A stretch of DNA of 41,598 bases from Verrucomicrobiales bacterium (lineage in GTDB: Bacteria; Verrucomicrobiota; Verrucomicrobiia; Limisphaerales; JAQGOY01), in NCBI GenBank assembly GCA_028293375.1, contig JAQGOY010000211.1, forward strand, positions 1-41,598, read 5' to 3'. The stretch's first letter is position 1. Each line of letters begins with the position of its first letter. Positions 19,252 to 28,021 of the stretch are shown in pieces. The notes beneath the pieces were generated by a model that was not told the origin of the DNA, ran no database searches, and saw only the letters and a program-made list of their open reading frames with translations. The position numbers and the translations under genes are program-made.

Positions 19252-20814
19252 ATGATACCTGAAGTCGAGATCTATGATACGACCCTGCGCGACGGCAGCC
19301 AGGGCGAAGGGATTAATTTCTCAGTTGCGGATAAACTCCGCATCGCTGAGCGACTCGATGCATTCGGGGTTCACTATATTGAAGGCGGATGGCCTGGCTC
19401 CAACCCCAAAGACATCGAATTTTTTGAACAGGCCAAATCTCGCACTTGGAAAAATGCCAAACTCGCAGCTTTCGGCTCTACCCGCCGCAAGAACATCGCC
19501 GTGGAAAAGGATGATCAGGTCAAGCTCCTAATCCAGGCCCAAACTCCGGTTGTCACAATTTTTGGCAAAACCTGGCTCCTCCACGTTACCGAAGTTCTCA
19601 ACACCACTCCCGAAGAAAATCTGGCCATGATTGCCGATACCGTCGCTTATCTGAAAGCCAACCGAAAATTCGTCATCTACGATGCCGAACATGCCTTCGA
19701 TGGATTTAAGGATAACTCCGAGTATGCCCTTTCCACCTGGATGGCCGCTGAAAAAGCAGGGGCTGACATAGTCACCCTGTGCGACACCAACGGCGGTTGC
19801 CTGCCCAGCGAAGTCATGCGCATCACCCAAACCGCGCGTGAAAAGTTAAAGGTCAACATCGGCATCCATACGCACAACGATATCGGCCTCGGCGTCGCCA
19901 ACGCCCTCGCCGCCCTCGAAGTCGGAGCCATGCACGTTCAGGGAACCATCAATGGATATGGCGAACGCACGGGGAACTGCAATTTAACCAGCGTCATTCC
20001 TAACGTCGCCTTTAAGCTGAAGAAAACTTCCGTGCCCACCGATTCCATTGCCCAGTTGAAGGAGCTTTCTCAGTTCGTGGACGAAATTGCCAATATTCGG
20101 CATGACCCACGCCAACCATGGGTCGGCGCCACCGCCTTTGCTCACAAGGGCGGCATGCATGTCAACGCAGTTCAAAAAATTGCCCACAGTTTTGAACACA
20201 TCAACCCCGAAGCCGTTGGCAATAGCCGCCGCGTGCTGATCAGCGATCTCGCTGGGCGCAGCAATATCGTGATGAAAGCCCAGGAACTCGGGTTCAACAT
20301 CACCAATGACACCCCCGAATTGAAAATGATCCTCACCCGGATCAAAGAGCTCGAACACAAAGGCTATGAATTCGAAGCCGCCGAAGCTTCGCTTGCGCTT
20401 TTAATTCGTAAAATCTGCAAACACCAGGACTTGCCATTCCAGGTCAATGCCTATCACGTAAGCATGCGACGCGATGGTGCCACCTCCATATGTGAAGCCA
20501 CCATCAAGGTCAAAGTCGGCAAAGACATCAGCCACACCGTCGCGGAAGGCGATGGCCCCGTAAATGCACTCGACTCCGCGTTGCGCATGGCCCTCTCCCG
20601 GTTTTATCCGGGCGTGAAAGAAATTTCTCTTATTGATTACAAAGTCCGTATCCTTGATTCCGGGACAGGCACCGCCGCCAAAACACGTGTGCTGATCGAA
20701 TCCAGCAATGGCAGGGAAGACTGGGGCACGGTCGGCGTGAGCGATAATATCATTGAGGCCAGTCTCCAGGCCCTTGTCGATAGCATGGAATACAGTTTAA
20801 TGAGCAAAGAATAA
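19252..20814 (+). CDS. cimA: (R)-citramalate synthase / 2-isopropylmalate synthase-family
   Basis: EIYDTTLRDGSQGEGINFSVADKLRIA, HTHNDIGLGVANALAALEVGA, C-terminal LeuA regulatory-like domain. Confidence 0.9.
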   Translation: MIPEVEIYDTTLRDGSQGEGINFSVADKLRIAERLDAFGVHYIEGGWPGSNPKDIEFFEQAKSRTWKNAKLAAFGSTRRKNIAVEKDDQVKLLIQAQTPVVTIFGKTWLLHVTEVLNTTPEENLAMIADTVAYLKANRKFVIYDAEHAFDGFKDNSEYALSTWMAAEKAGADIVTLCDTNGGCLPSEVMRITQTAREKLKVNIGIHTHNDIGLGVANALAALEVGAMHVQGTINGYGERTGNCNLTSVIPNVAFKLKKTSVPTDSIAQLKELSQFVDEIANIRHDPRQPWVGATAFAHKGGMHVNAVQKIAHSFEHINPEAVGNSRRVLISDLAGRSNIVMKAQELGFNITNDTPELKMILTRIKELEHKGYEFEAAEASLALLIRKICKHQDLPFQVNAYHVSMRRDGATSICEATIKVKVGKDISHTVAEGDGPVNALDSALRMALSRFYPGVKEISLIDYKVRILDSGTGTAAKTRVLIESSNGREDWGTVGVSDNIIEASLQALVDSMEYSLMSKE

Positions 20815-20832
20815 CGAGGAGCAGTCACCCAC

Positions 20833-23481
20833 ATGTCTGAAATTTCAAAAGCGTACGAGCCTCAATCCGTCGAGGGGAAATGGTATCAATCATGGCAGGA
20901 AAACCAATGTTTCACTGCCAACCCCGCATCCCCCAAACCGCCATATTCAATCGTCATTCCTCCTCCCAATGTCACTGGCATCCTGCACATGGGGCATGTC
21001 CTCAATAATACCATTCAGGATATCCTTTCCCGCAAGGCCCGCATGGAGGGCTTTGAAGTCCTCTGGCTCCCAGGCACCGATCACGCTGGCATCGCTACTC
21101 AGGTTCAGGTCGAGAAAAAGCTGAAGAAGGAAGAGCGCATCAGCCGGCATGACATTGGCCGCGAAAAATTCATCGAGCGCGTTTGGGAATGGAAAGAAAA
21201 GCACGGCAATATCATCATCGATCAGCTCAAAAAACTAGGCTGTTCCTGCGATTGGAGCCGCGAGCGTTTCACCATGGATTCGGCTTATAGCCGCACTGTC
21301 GCTGAAACCTTTGTCGATCTCTATAACAAGGGCCTGATCTACCGCGGCAAGCGCATGGTCAATTGGTGCCCTGTTTCTCTCACCGCTCTCTCTGACGAAG
21401 AAGTAAACATGAAACCCCAGAATGGTGTTTTATATTACTTCAAGGTGGAAATCGCCGAAGAACCCGGGACCTTCCTCACCATCGCCACTACTCGCCCTGA
21501 AACCATTCCAGGCGATACAGCCGTCGCCGTGAACCCGAAAGACAAGCGTTATGCTCAATACGTCGGCAAACACGTGCTTCGTCCCATTCCAAGCGAATTC
21601 TCCCGTCAGGAAAAGCTCATCCCAATCATTGGCGACGAGCATGTCGACTTCGAATTCGGAACTGGCGTCCTCAAGGTTACTCCGGCCCACGACAAGGCTG
21701 ACTTTGATATCGGCCAGCGGCATCAACTCCAGGTCATCGAAGTCATCCAGGCGAATGGCGTCATGAACGATCTCGCAGGCAAAGACCTCGCCGGTCTCGA
21801 TCGCTTTGCCGCCCGTAAAATCGCCGCCGAAAAACTAACCGAACTCGGTTCGCTTGATAAAACAGAGCCTTACCAAAATAATGTCGGGTACAGTGAACGA
21901 GCCGATGTCCCCATCGAGCCGCGCCTTTCCGAGCAATGGTTCTTGAAATACCCCAGCGTTGCCGTTTCGAAGGAAGCCGCCCTGAAGGGTGATCTAAAAT
22001 TTTATCCGGATCGCTGGGCCAAGGTCTATGACCATTGGTTATCTAACATTCAGGATTGGTGCATCAGCCGCCAACTCTGGTGGGGTCATCAAATCCCGGT
22101 TTGGTATAAAGACGCCGAACAAAAATGCCAGATCCACTCCCCTGGAGAAGGCTGGGTTCAGGATCCAGACGTGCTCGACACCTGGTTCTCCTCTTGGCTT
22201 TGGCCTTTTGCCACCATGGATGAGAAAACCCGCGCTAAGTTCTATCCCACCACCGTGCTCGTTAGCGGTCCCGATATTCTTTTCTTCTGGGTGGCTCGCA
22301 TGGTCATGGCCGGTTTCGAATACACAAGCCAAAAGCCGTTCAAAGATATCTATCTCACCGGCATCATTCGCGACAAACAGGGCCGTAAGATGTCCAAGAC
22401 CCTTGGAAATTCACCTGACCCGCTCGATCTCATTGCCAAGTATGGGGCAGACGCTCTCCGTTTTGGTGTCATGCGTTCCGCTCCTCTCGGCCAGGATGTC
22501 CTGTTCGACGAACTCCAGGTCGAGCTTGGCCGCAATTTCTGCAACAAGTTGTGGAACGCCTGCCGGTTTCGTCAAATGCAGGGCGGCGAGGTGGAAGGGG
22601 AAATCAATCCCGCACTGCTTACCTCCGATGACAAATGGATTCTGATCCGCCTCGATCGCGCCATCTTGGAAATCACCGAATCCTTGAAGGATTACAAGTT
22701 CAACGAAGCCACCCAGGCCCTCTACCGTTTCTTCTGGAGTGAATATTGCGATTGGTATGTAGAAGCCACCAAGGCCGTTTTCTTTGGCGAGAACGCCGAA
22801 CTCAAGGCCAACACTGTGGCCGTCATCGATTTTGTTTTATCCAACACCCTCCGTCTTTTCCATCCCTTCATACCCTTCGTCACTGAAGAGCTCTGGCATG
22901 GCCTGGGTTATAACCTGGAACTTCCCGAAGGGCAGGGCCATCAATCAATCATGTTCGCTCATTGGCCCAAGCCATTGGGGGATGATTTCAAACAACATTA
23001 TCTGCTCGATGAAACCGACGAACAACTTGCTGTCACAAAATATGCGTTGGTAACAGAGGGGCGAAACCTCCGTCGCGAGGGAAACATCCCTTCCAGCAAG
23101 AAAGTGAAGTTCGTTTTCAAACCCTCCGGCAAGCTCTCGGCCCACGACGCCGAAGTCCTCAAGATACTTTTAAATGCCGAAGCCCTGGAACTCGATCAGA
23201 CCTACATTCCCAAAAAGGGGACGCCTGTAGCCCACAACGTTCTCGGTGAACTCTACCTGCCTCTCGAAGGCCACATCGACATCGAAGCCGAAAAAGTCAG
23301 GCTCTCGAAAGACATCCAGAATTACAAAGCGGAAATCGATAAAGTCATGCAAAAACTGGAAAATCCTGCTTTTACGCAAAAAGCACCACCCTCAGTTCTG
23401 GAAGATCATCAGAAGCGTCTCGTTGATTGGCAAACGAAATTGGCCCAGGCCAAAGCCTCTGTTGATAATCTAAATTCCTAG
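20833..23481 (+). CDS. valS: Valyl-tRNA synthetase
   Basis: PPPNVTGILHMGHVLNNTIQD (HIGH), GRKMSKTLGNSPDPLD (KMSKS), C-terminal coiled coil. Confidence 0.97.
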   Translation: MSEISKAYEPQSVEGKWYQSWQENQCFTANPASPKPPYSIVIPPPNVTGILHMGHVLNNTIQDILSRKARMEGFEVLWLPGTDHAGIATQVQVEKKLKKEERISRHDIGREKFIERVWEWKEKHGNIIIDQLKKLGCSCDWSRERFTMDSAYSRTVAETFVDLYNKGLIYRGKRMVNWCPVSLTALSDEEVNMKPQNGVLYYFKVEIAEEPGTFLTIATTRPETIPGDTAVAVNPKDKRYAQYVGKHVLRPIPSEFSRQEKLIPIIGDEHVDFEFGTGVLKVTPAHDKADFDIGQRHQLQVIEVIQANGVMNDLAGKDLAGLDRFAARKIAAEKLTELGSLDKTEPYQNNVGYSERADVPIEPRLSEQWFLKYPSVAVSKEAALKGDLKFYPDRWAKVYDHWLSNIQDWCISRQLWWGHQIPVWYKDAEQKCQIHSPGEGWVQDPDVLDTWFSSWLWPFATMDEKTRAKFYPTTVLVSGPDILFFWVARMVMAGFEYTSQKPFKDIYLTGIIRDKQGRKMSKTLGNSPDPLDLIAKYGADALRFGVMRSAPLGQDVLFDELQVELGRNFCNKLWNACRFRQMQGGEVEGEINPALLTSDDKWILIRLDRAILEITESLKDYKFNEATQALYRFFWSEYCDWYVEATKAVFFGENAELKANTVAVIDFVLSNTLRLFHPFIPFVTEELWHGLGYNLELPEGQGHQSIMFAHWPKPLGDDFKQHYLLDETDEQLAVTKYALVTEGRNLRREGNIPSSKKVKFVFKPSGKLSAHDAEVLKILLNAEALELDQTYIPKKGTPVAHNVLGELYLPLEGHIDIEAEKVRLSKDIQNYKAEIDKVMQKLENPAFTQKAPPSVLEDHQKRLVDWQTKLAQAKASVDNLNS

Positions 23482-23504
23482 ACGGAAGCAGCCCTTAAAA
23501 GCGA

Positions 23505-23532
23505 AAAGGCCCTCAAGCGGATGAGGGCCTTT
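23505..23532 (+). terminator. Hairpin AAAGGCCCTCA-AGCGGA-TGAGGGCCTTT after valS
   Basis: Perfect 11-bp stem, 6-nt loop. Confidence 0.7.
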
Positions 23533-23629
23533 GATCGAAAAATGAGCAACTATGAAGGAGCTCAGGGAAACCCTGAGTTATTCTCCATTTTGCCGCAAGC
23601 GTATTCGATTAAAATTTTTTTAATCTTCG

Positions 23630-24181
23630 CTAAGTCCCGTGCCGATAGCAACTTACCAGATGGTCATTCACCATCCCTGTAGCCTGCATGAACGCATAAC
23701 AGATCGTGCTTCCAACAAATTTGAAACCTCGTTTCAACAAATCCTTGCTCATGGCATCAGATTCCGCCGTTTTTGCGGGGACTTCCGACGGTTCGTTCCA
23801 ATGGTTCAGTTTGGGCTTCCCCTCCACGAATCCCCAGACATACCGGTCAAAACTCCCAAATTCTTTTTGCACTTTGAGGAAAGCTTGCGCGTTAATAACG
23901 GCCGATTTGACCTTCAGTCGATTCCGGATGATCCCTTCATCCTCCAACAGTGCTTTGCATTTCTTGTCGGTGTAACGAGCCACGATTGCCGGTTCAAAGT
24001 TATCGAATGCACGACGGTATGCCTCTCTCTTCTTGAGCACCGTCGTCCAGCTCAGCCCGGCCTGGGCTCCTTCCAGAATCAGAAACTCAAAAAGCAGCCG
24101 GTCATCGTGCACCGGAACTCCCCATTCCTTGTCATGATATTCGATCGTTAGCGGGATTGTAGGCCAAGTGCAGCGCTTCAT
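23630..24181 (-). CDS. tag: DNA-3-methyladenine glycosylase I
   Basis: MKRCTWP...YHDKEWGVPVHDDRLLFEFLILEGAQAGLSW; C-terminal NDHLVSCYRH. Confidence 0.95.
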   Translation of the reverse strand: MKRCTWPTIPLTIEYHDKEWGVPVHDDRLLFEFLILEGAQAGLSWTTVLKKREAYRRAFDNFEPAIVARYTDKKCKALLEDEGIIRNRLKVKSAVINAQAFLKVQKEFGSFDRYVWGFVEGKPKLNHWNEPSEVPAKTAESDAMSKDLLKRGFKFVGSTICYAFMQATGMVNDHLVSCYRHGT

Positions 24182-24343
24182 TCCCCAAGTCTATTTCGAA
24201 ACGCCTCTGGGTCAACCGGTAATGGTGCGCCTTGTCCCAGGCCAATCTAATAGTGACAAATCCTCATGTTACTTATAATTTCATGTAGGATGGAATACAG
24301 TGAATCATCTCTGCAAAATCTTAACTCTGCCATTTAAAGAACT

Positions 24344-24754
24344 GTGGACCTTACCGAACATTTGAAAATCGCCGGCCTGCTTCAAATCGCCCTTGGAGTT
24401 GCTCATTTTTGGTTGCCCGATAAATTAGGCTGGGAATCGGATTGTGCAAAAATGACCCTCTTCACCCGCCAGGTGTTTTTCGTTCATTGCTTCTTTATTG
24501 TCCTGGTTCTTTTCCTTTTTGGCTCCTTAAGCTTCGGCTGCGCCGACCTGCTTGTTCGCCGTGATCCCCTTGCCAAATGGTTGCTCATGGGAATTGCTTC
24601 GTTCTGGCTTATCCGCTTGTTCTGCCAATTCTTTGTTTACGACTCCAGGATTTGGCGAGGCAATCGAACACACACTGTCATCCACGCGATGACCAGTTTG
24701 ATGTGGGGCTATTACGGCGCGGTATATGGGATCGCCTGGTGGCGCCAATTATAA
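24344..24754 (+). CDS. Small integral membrane protein, unknown function (GTG start)
   Basis: Hydrophobic segments, 136 aa ORF. Confidence 0.6.
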   Translation: MDLTEHLKIAGLLQIALGVAHFWLPDKLGWESDCAKMTLFTRQVFFVHCFFIVLVLFLFGSLSFGCADLLVRRDPLAKWLLMGIASFWLIRLFCQFFVYDSRIWRGNRTHTVIHAMTSLMWGYYGAVYGIAWWRQL

Positions 24755-24811
24755 TTTACCTCGCGTGGATTCTTGTTTTGCTTTTCATCATTCGGTGTGC
24801 ATCCTCAAATC

Positions 24812-25702
24812 ATGAAGCCAATTTTCTTTCTCCGCGTCTCTGCCCTGGCCTGCTTGCTTCTTGGATCTGCTTCTCTCAAAGCCGCGGATCCTGCTGTGCC
24901 ATCGAGTGTTTCTTTTGAAAAAGAAATTGAATATGGCACGGTCGATGGGCAGCATCTTCTGTTAAACGTTGCTAAACCCCTAAAAGCTGGAATTCATCCC
25001 GCCGTTCTCTGCATCCATGGTGGTGGATTCCGGGCTGGCAACCGGGAAAGTTATAATGCTTTGTGCATCAAGCTCGCCGAGCATGGCTATGTAGCAATCA
25101 CCGCCAGTTATCGGTTTGCTCCCAAATACCCATTCCCCGCCGCAGTTTATGACGTCAAAGCTGCAGTTCGATGGGCCCGTTCCCACGCAAAAGAAAATGG
25201 AATAGACCCCGAACGCATTGGCGTTACTGGCGGCTCAGCAGGGGGGCATCTCGCCCAGTTTCTTGGCCTCACCCCAGACTTCCCCCAATTCGAAGGCAGT
25301 AGCGGAAACCCCGGCGTCTCGAGCAAAGTCAGTTGCGTGGTCAACTTTTACGGCCCTAGCGATTTCACCAAGTCTTACGGCAAGAGCGTGGACGCCGCCG
25401 AAGTCCTTCCCTTGTTCCTCGGAGGCAATTTGGAAGAAGAGCCGAAGCGTCACATCGAAGCCAGTCCTCTGTACTGGGTAACTCCGCTGGCTGCGCCTAC
25501 CCTCTGCGTCCACGGCACCATGGATAACTACGTAGCTTTCGAGCAGGCCGACTGGTTGGTCGATAAACTGAAGGCGGTGAAGGTCGAGGCCACATTGCTT
25601 CCCATGGAAGGCGCTATGCACGGATTCAAAGGCGAAGATGCAAAGAAAGCCGAGGCAGCTCTTTTCGAGTTTTTCGACCGTCATCTCCATCCCGAGAAAT
25701 AG
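24812..25702 (+). CDS. Alpha/beta hydrolase (esterase/lipase), secreted
   Basis: HGGGFRAG, GVTGGSAGGHLA, GAMHGF; start at MKPIFFLRVSALACLLLGSASLKAA. Confidence 0.88.
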   Translation: MKPIFFLRVSALACLLLGSASLKAADPAVPSSVSFEKEIEYGTVDGQHLLLNVAKPLKAGIHPAVLCIHGGGFRAGNRESYNALCIKLAEHGYVAITASYRFAPKYPFPAAVYDVKAAVRWARSHAKENGIDPERIGVTGGSAGGHLAQFLGLTPDFPQFEGSSGNPGVSSKVSCVVNFYGPSDFTKSYGKSVDAAEVLPLFLGGNLEEEPKRHIEASPLYWVTPLAAPTLCVHGTMDNYVAFEQADWLVDKLKAVKVEATLLPMEGAMHGFKGEDAKKAEAALFEFFDRHLHPEK

Positions 25703-25713
25703 ACAATTCCCAA

Positions 25714-26559
25714 TTACTTAAGGTAGGCGCGATAAAACTCCGATGCCCCTGAAGTGTTTCGGCCAATGCTCAGTGAGGAGGCATTAGCCACGTTGGTGGA
25801 AAGTCCCGTCCAGGTACCACTGAGTACATCGCATTTCTCAAGCACATAGGTGAGTCCCGAAGTCGTGGTCAACTTCAAAGTGCTCAATCCCGTGGTTCGT
25901 GTGACAGACAGGTTTAATGCTATTGGTGTAACCACGGTTATGGCCACCGAGCCTGAAGTGACAATCTGGTTCTGCGAGTCAGTAACCTTGGCCGTCAGCG
26001 AGTAAACCTTCGCTGTAAAATTGCTAACCACGATTGACCATGGGATTGCCGTCGCGGTACCTAAAAGGTTGGCCCCGCTGTAGAACTCCACTTTCGAAAC
26101 CGTGGTCCCGGTCGTCATTGGAGATGCCTGCAGAGTAAAGACGCTTTTGGTATGGAAAACGGAACCGGAAACAGGCGCTGTCAGACTGATGGTGGGCGGC
26201 ACAAGCACCAGAGCCTTTACTGTGATTGTTCCCTTCATCCCTACTACCCCCCAAAGCAAATCGAGGTATCCAAATGTCCCCGCAGTTGGAAAGGTGACGG
26301 TTGCACTCTCCTCCAGATCCAACTCTCCTGACGTCCATGACCCGTCATTCGCGGTGGCATCGTGAGAGTCAAAATCATCAATATTGATCCAGGTGACGCT
26401 GTCACCCGCAGTGATGGTAAGTGTGGCGGGGGAGAAACGATCGGCCCCCGTCATGTAGACGGTCCAGTTGGCAGCCCTGCAACCCAGCGTCGCCCATGTT
26501 GACAACAAAATTACGAGAGCGAAGGTTTTAAGCGGCATGGGTTGCTTGCTACAAGGCAT
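25714..26559 (-). CDS. Cupredoxin-like secreted protein with Ig-like domain; copper site apparently degenerate
   Basis: FSPATLTITAGDSVTWINIDDFDSHDAT...GTFGYLDLLWGVVGMKGTITV. Confidence 0.78.
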   Translation of the reverse strand: MPCSKQPMPLKTFALVILLSTWATLGCRAANWTVYMTGADRFSPATLTITAGDSVTWINIDDFDSHDATANDGSWTSGELDLEESATVTFPTAGTFGYLDLLWGVVGMKGTITVKALVLVPPTISLTAPVSGSVFHTKSVFTLQASPMTTGTTVSKVEFYSGANLLGTATAIPWSIVVSNFTAKVYSLTAKVTDSQNQIVTSGSVAITVVTPIALNLSVTRTTGLSTLKLTTTSGLTYVLEKCDVLSGTWTGLSTNVANASSLSIGRNTSGASEFYRAYLK

Positions 26560-26611
26560 TAAACCTCAACAAACGGCAAGGCAATTCGAATTCATATCCC
26601 GAAATGGGGTT

Positions 26612-28021
26612 CTACGTTTTTAATCCCTGGAAAGAAGGATCGCCCAGTCCCTGCAGCTCTCCTGTGCTGTCTGAAAAACGATCCACAGGGGTTCCCATGG
26701 CATCGAGCATCGACCGGTAAAGGTTGCACAAGGGAGTGTTCTTTTCGTAAGTCAAATGGCGCCCGGTGGCCAATGCTCCACCGCCTCTTCCACCCAGGAT
26801 TAGGGGAAGGTTGTGGGGATCGTGGGCGTTTCCATCCCTCATGCCTGCTCCAAACAACACCATTGAATTGTCCAGGAGGGTCTTTTCGCCTTCCTTGATG
26901 CTCTTCAAGCGTTGGAGGAAGTAGGCATATTGCGTCACATGCCAGGAGTTGATGCGGCGGTATTGCTCCATCTTTTCCGGATCATTCTCGTGATGCGATA
27001 TTTGGTGATGGCCCCCTTTTACTCCCTCAACGAATGAAAAGTTCTTGCCGCTAACCGCATTCCCAAACATGAAGGTGGAAACCCGTGTGGAGTCACTCCA
27101 AAAACCGAGCACCATCAGGTCAATCATCAATCGCACATGCTCGGTGTGGTCGCCGGATCGCTCACTGGCACGGGCAGGATCAGAATAATAATCTTTAATG
27201 CGAGCTCCCACCTTCTCTATTTCCCGGATCACCAATGGATCGCTCTTGTATTCGGCAGACTTTCGGCGTTCCTCGAAATCGATGCGCTTTTCGACGGATC
27301 GAACTGAATCCAGGTATTCGGAAACTTTGATCCGGTCAGCCTGGCTTACTTTCGATTGAAGTCTTTTCGCGTCCTCCAAAACCAGGTCCACTACACTCTT
27401 GCGTGGTAAATAATTTGCAGAGGCGACGTTCGAGCGAAACATGCGATCAAAAGCCAGCTGCGGATTGATCTCCTTGGCCACCGGTGTGGTGGGGGTCGCC
27501 CAGGCAATATGCGAACCGTAAAGGCGGGTGTAGCCTACGTTGGTGTCAACTCCAGTCGTGACCGGCTCGATGCCAAGCTCCAGTGAAGGAAGTGGTGTCA
27601 GGTTCCCGATTCGCTGGGCCACCAGTTGATCCATCGAGACACCACCGCATCGCAACTCGCTTCCGGTAGTACGGGTGATGGTGGTGCCGGTGAGAAAGGC
27701 TGCAGTTTTTACATAATGACCATCTCCTGTATCCGTGGCTTTGTTAAACAGGCCGGTCAAAATCAGGATGTCGTCCTTGTTTTCCTGAAGAGGAGAGAGT
27801 GCTCTGGAAAGTTGAAAATCAGATCCCGCACCTGTCGGCGTCCATGTTTTGGGGTTTACGCCGTTGGGCATGTAAAGCACCGCCATACGAACGGGCGATT
27901 TGAGATTCGCAACCGCAGCTTTGGATTGGGAAGGAGACACCGACTCCAGCAGTGGGAGTGCAAGAATAGCCCCGACTCCCTTAAGAGCCGTTCTTCTTGT
28001 CATGGTGTTTAATCCGCTCAT
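26612..28021 (-). CDS. DUF1552 domain protein
   Basis: TRRTALKGVGAILALPLLES...RMAVLYMPNGVNP...LDNSMVLFGAGMRDGNAHDPHNLPLILGGRG. Confidence 0.88.
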   Translation of the reverse strand: MSGLNTMTRRTALKGVGAILALPLLESVSPSQSKAAVANLKSPVRMAVLYMPNGVNPKTWTPTGAGSDFQLSRALSPLQENKDDILILTGLFNKATDTGDGHYVKTAAFLTGTTITRTTGSELRCGGVSMDQLVAQRIGNLTPLPSLELGIEPVTTGVDTNVGYTRLYGSHIAWATPTTPVAKEINPQLAFDRMFRSNVASANYLPRKSVVDLVLEDAKRLQSKVSQADRIKVSEYLDSVRSVEKRIDFEERRKSAEYKSDPLVIREIEKVGARIKDYYSDPARASERSGDHTEHVRLMIDLMVLGFWSDSTRVSTFMFGNAVSGKNFSFVEGVKGGHHQISHHENDPEKMEQYRRINSWHVTQYAYFLQRLKSIKEGEKTLLDNSMVLFGAGMRDGNAHDPHNLPLILGGRGGGALATGRHLTYEKNTPLCNLYRSMLDAMGTPVDRFSDSTGELQGLGDPSFQGLKT

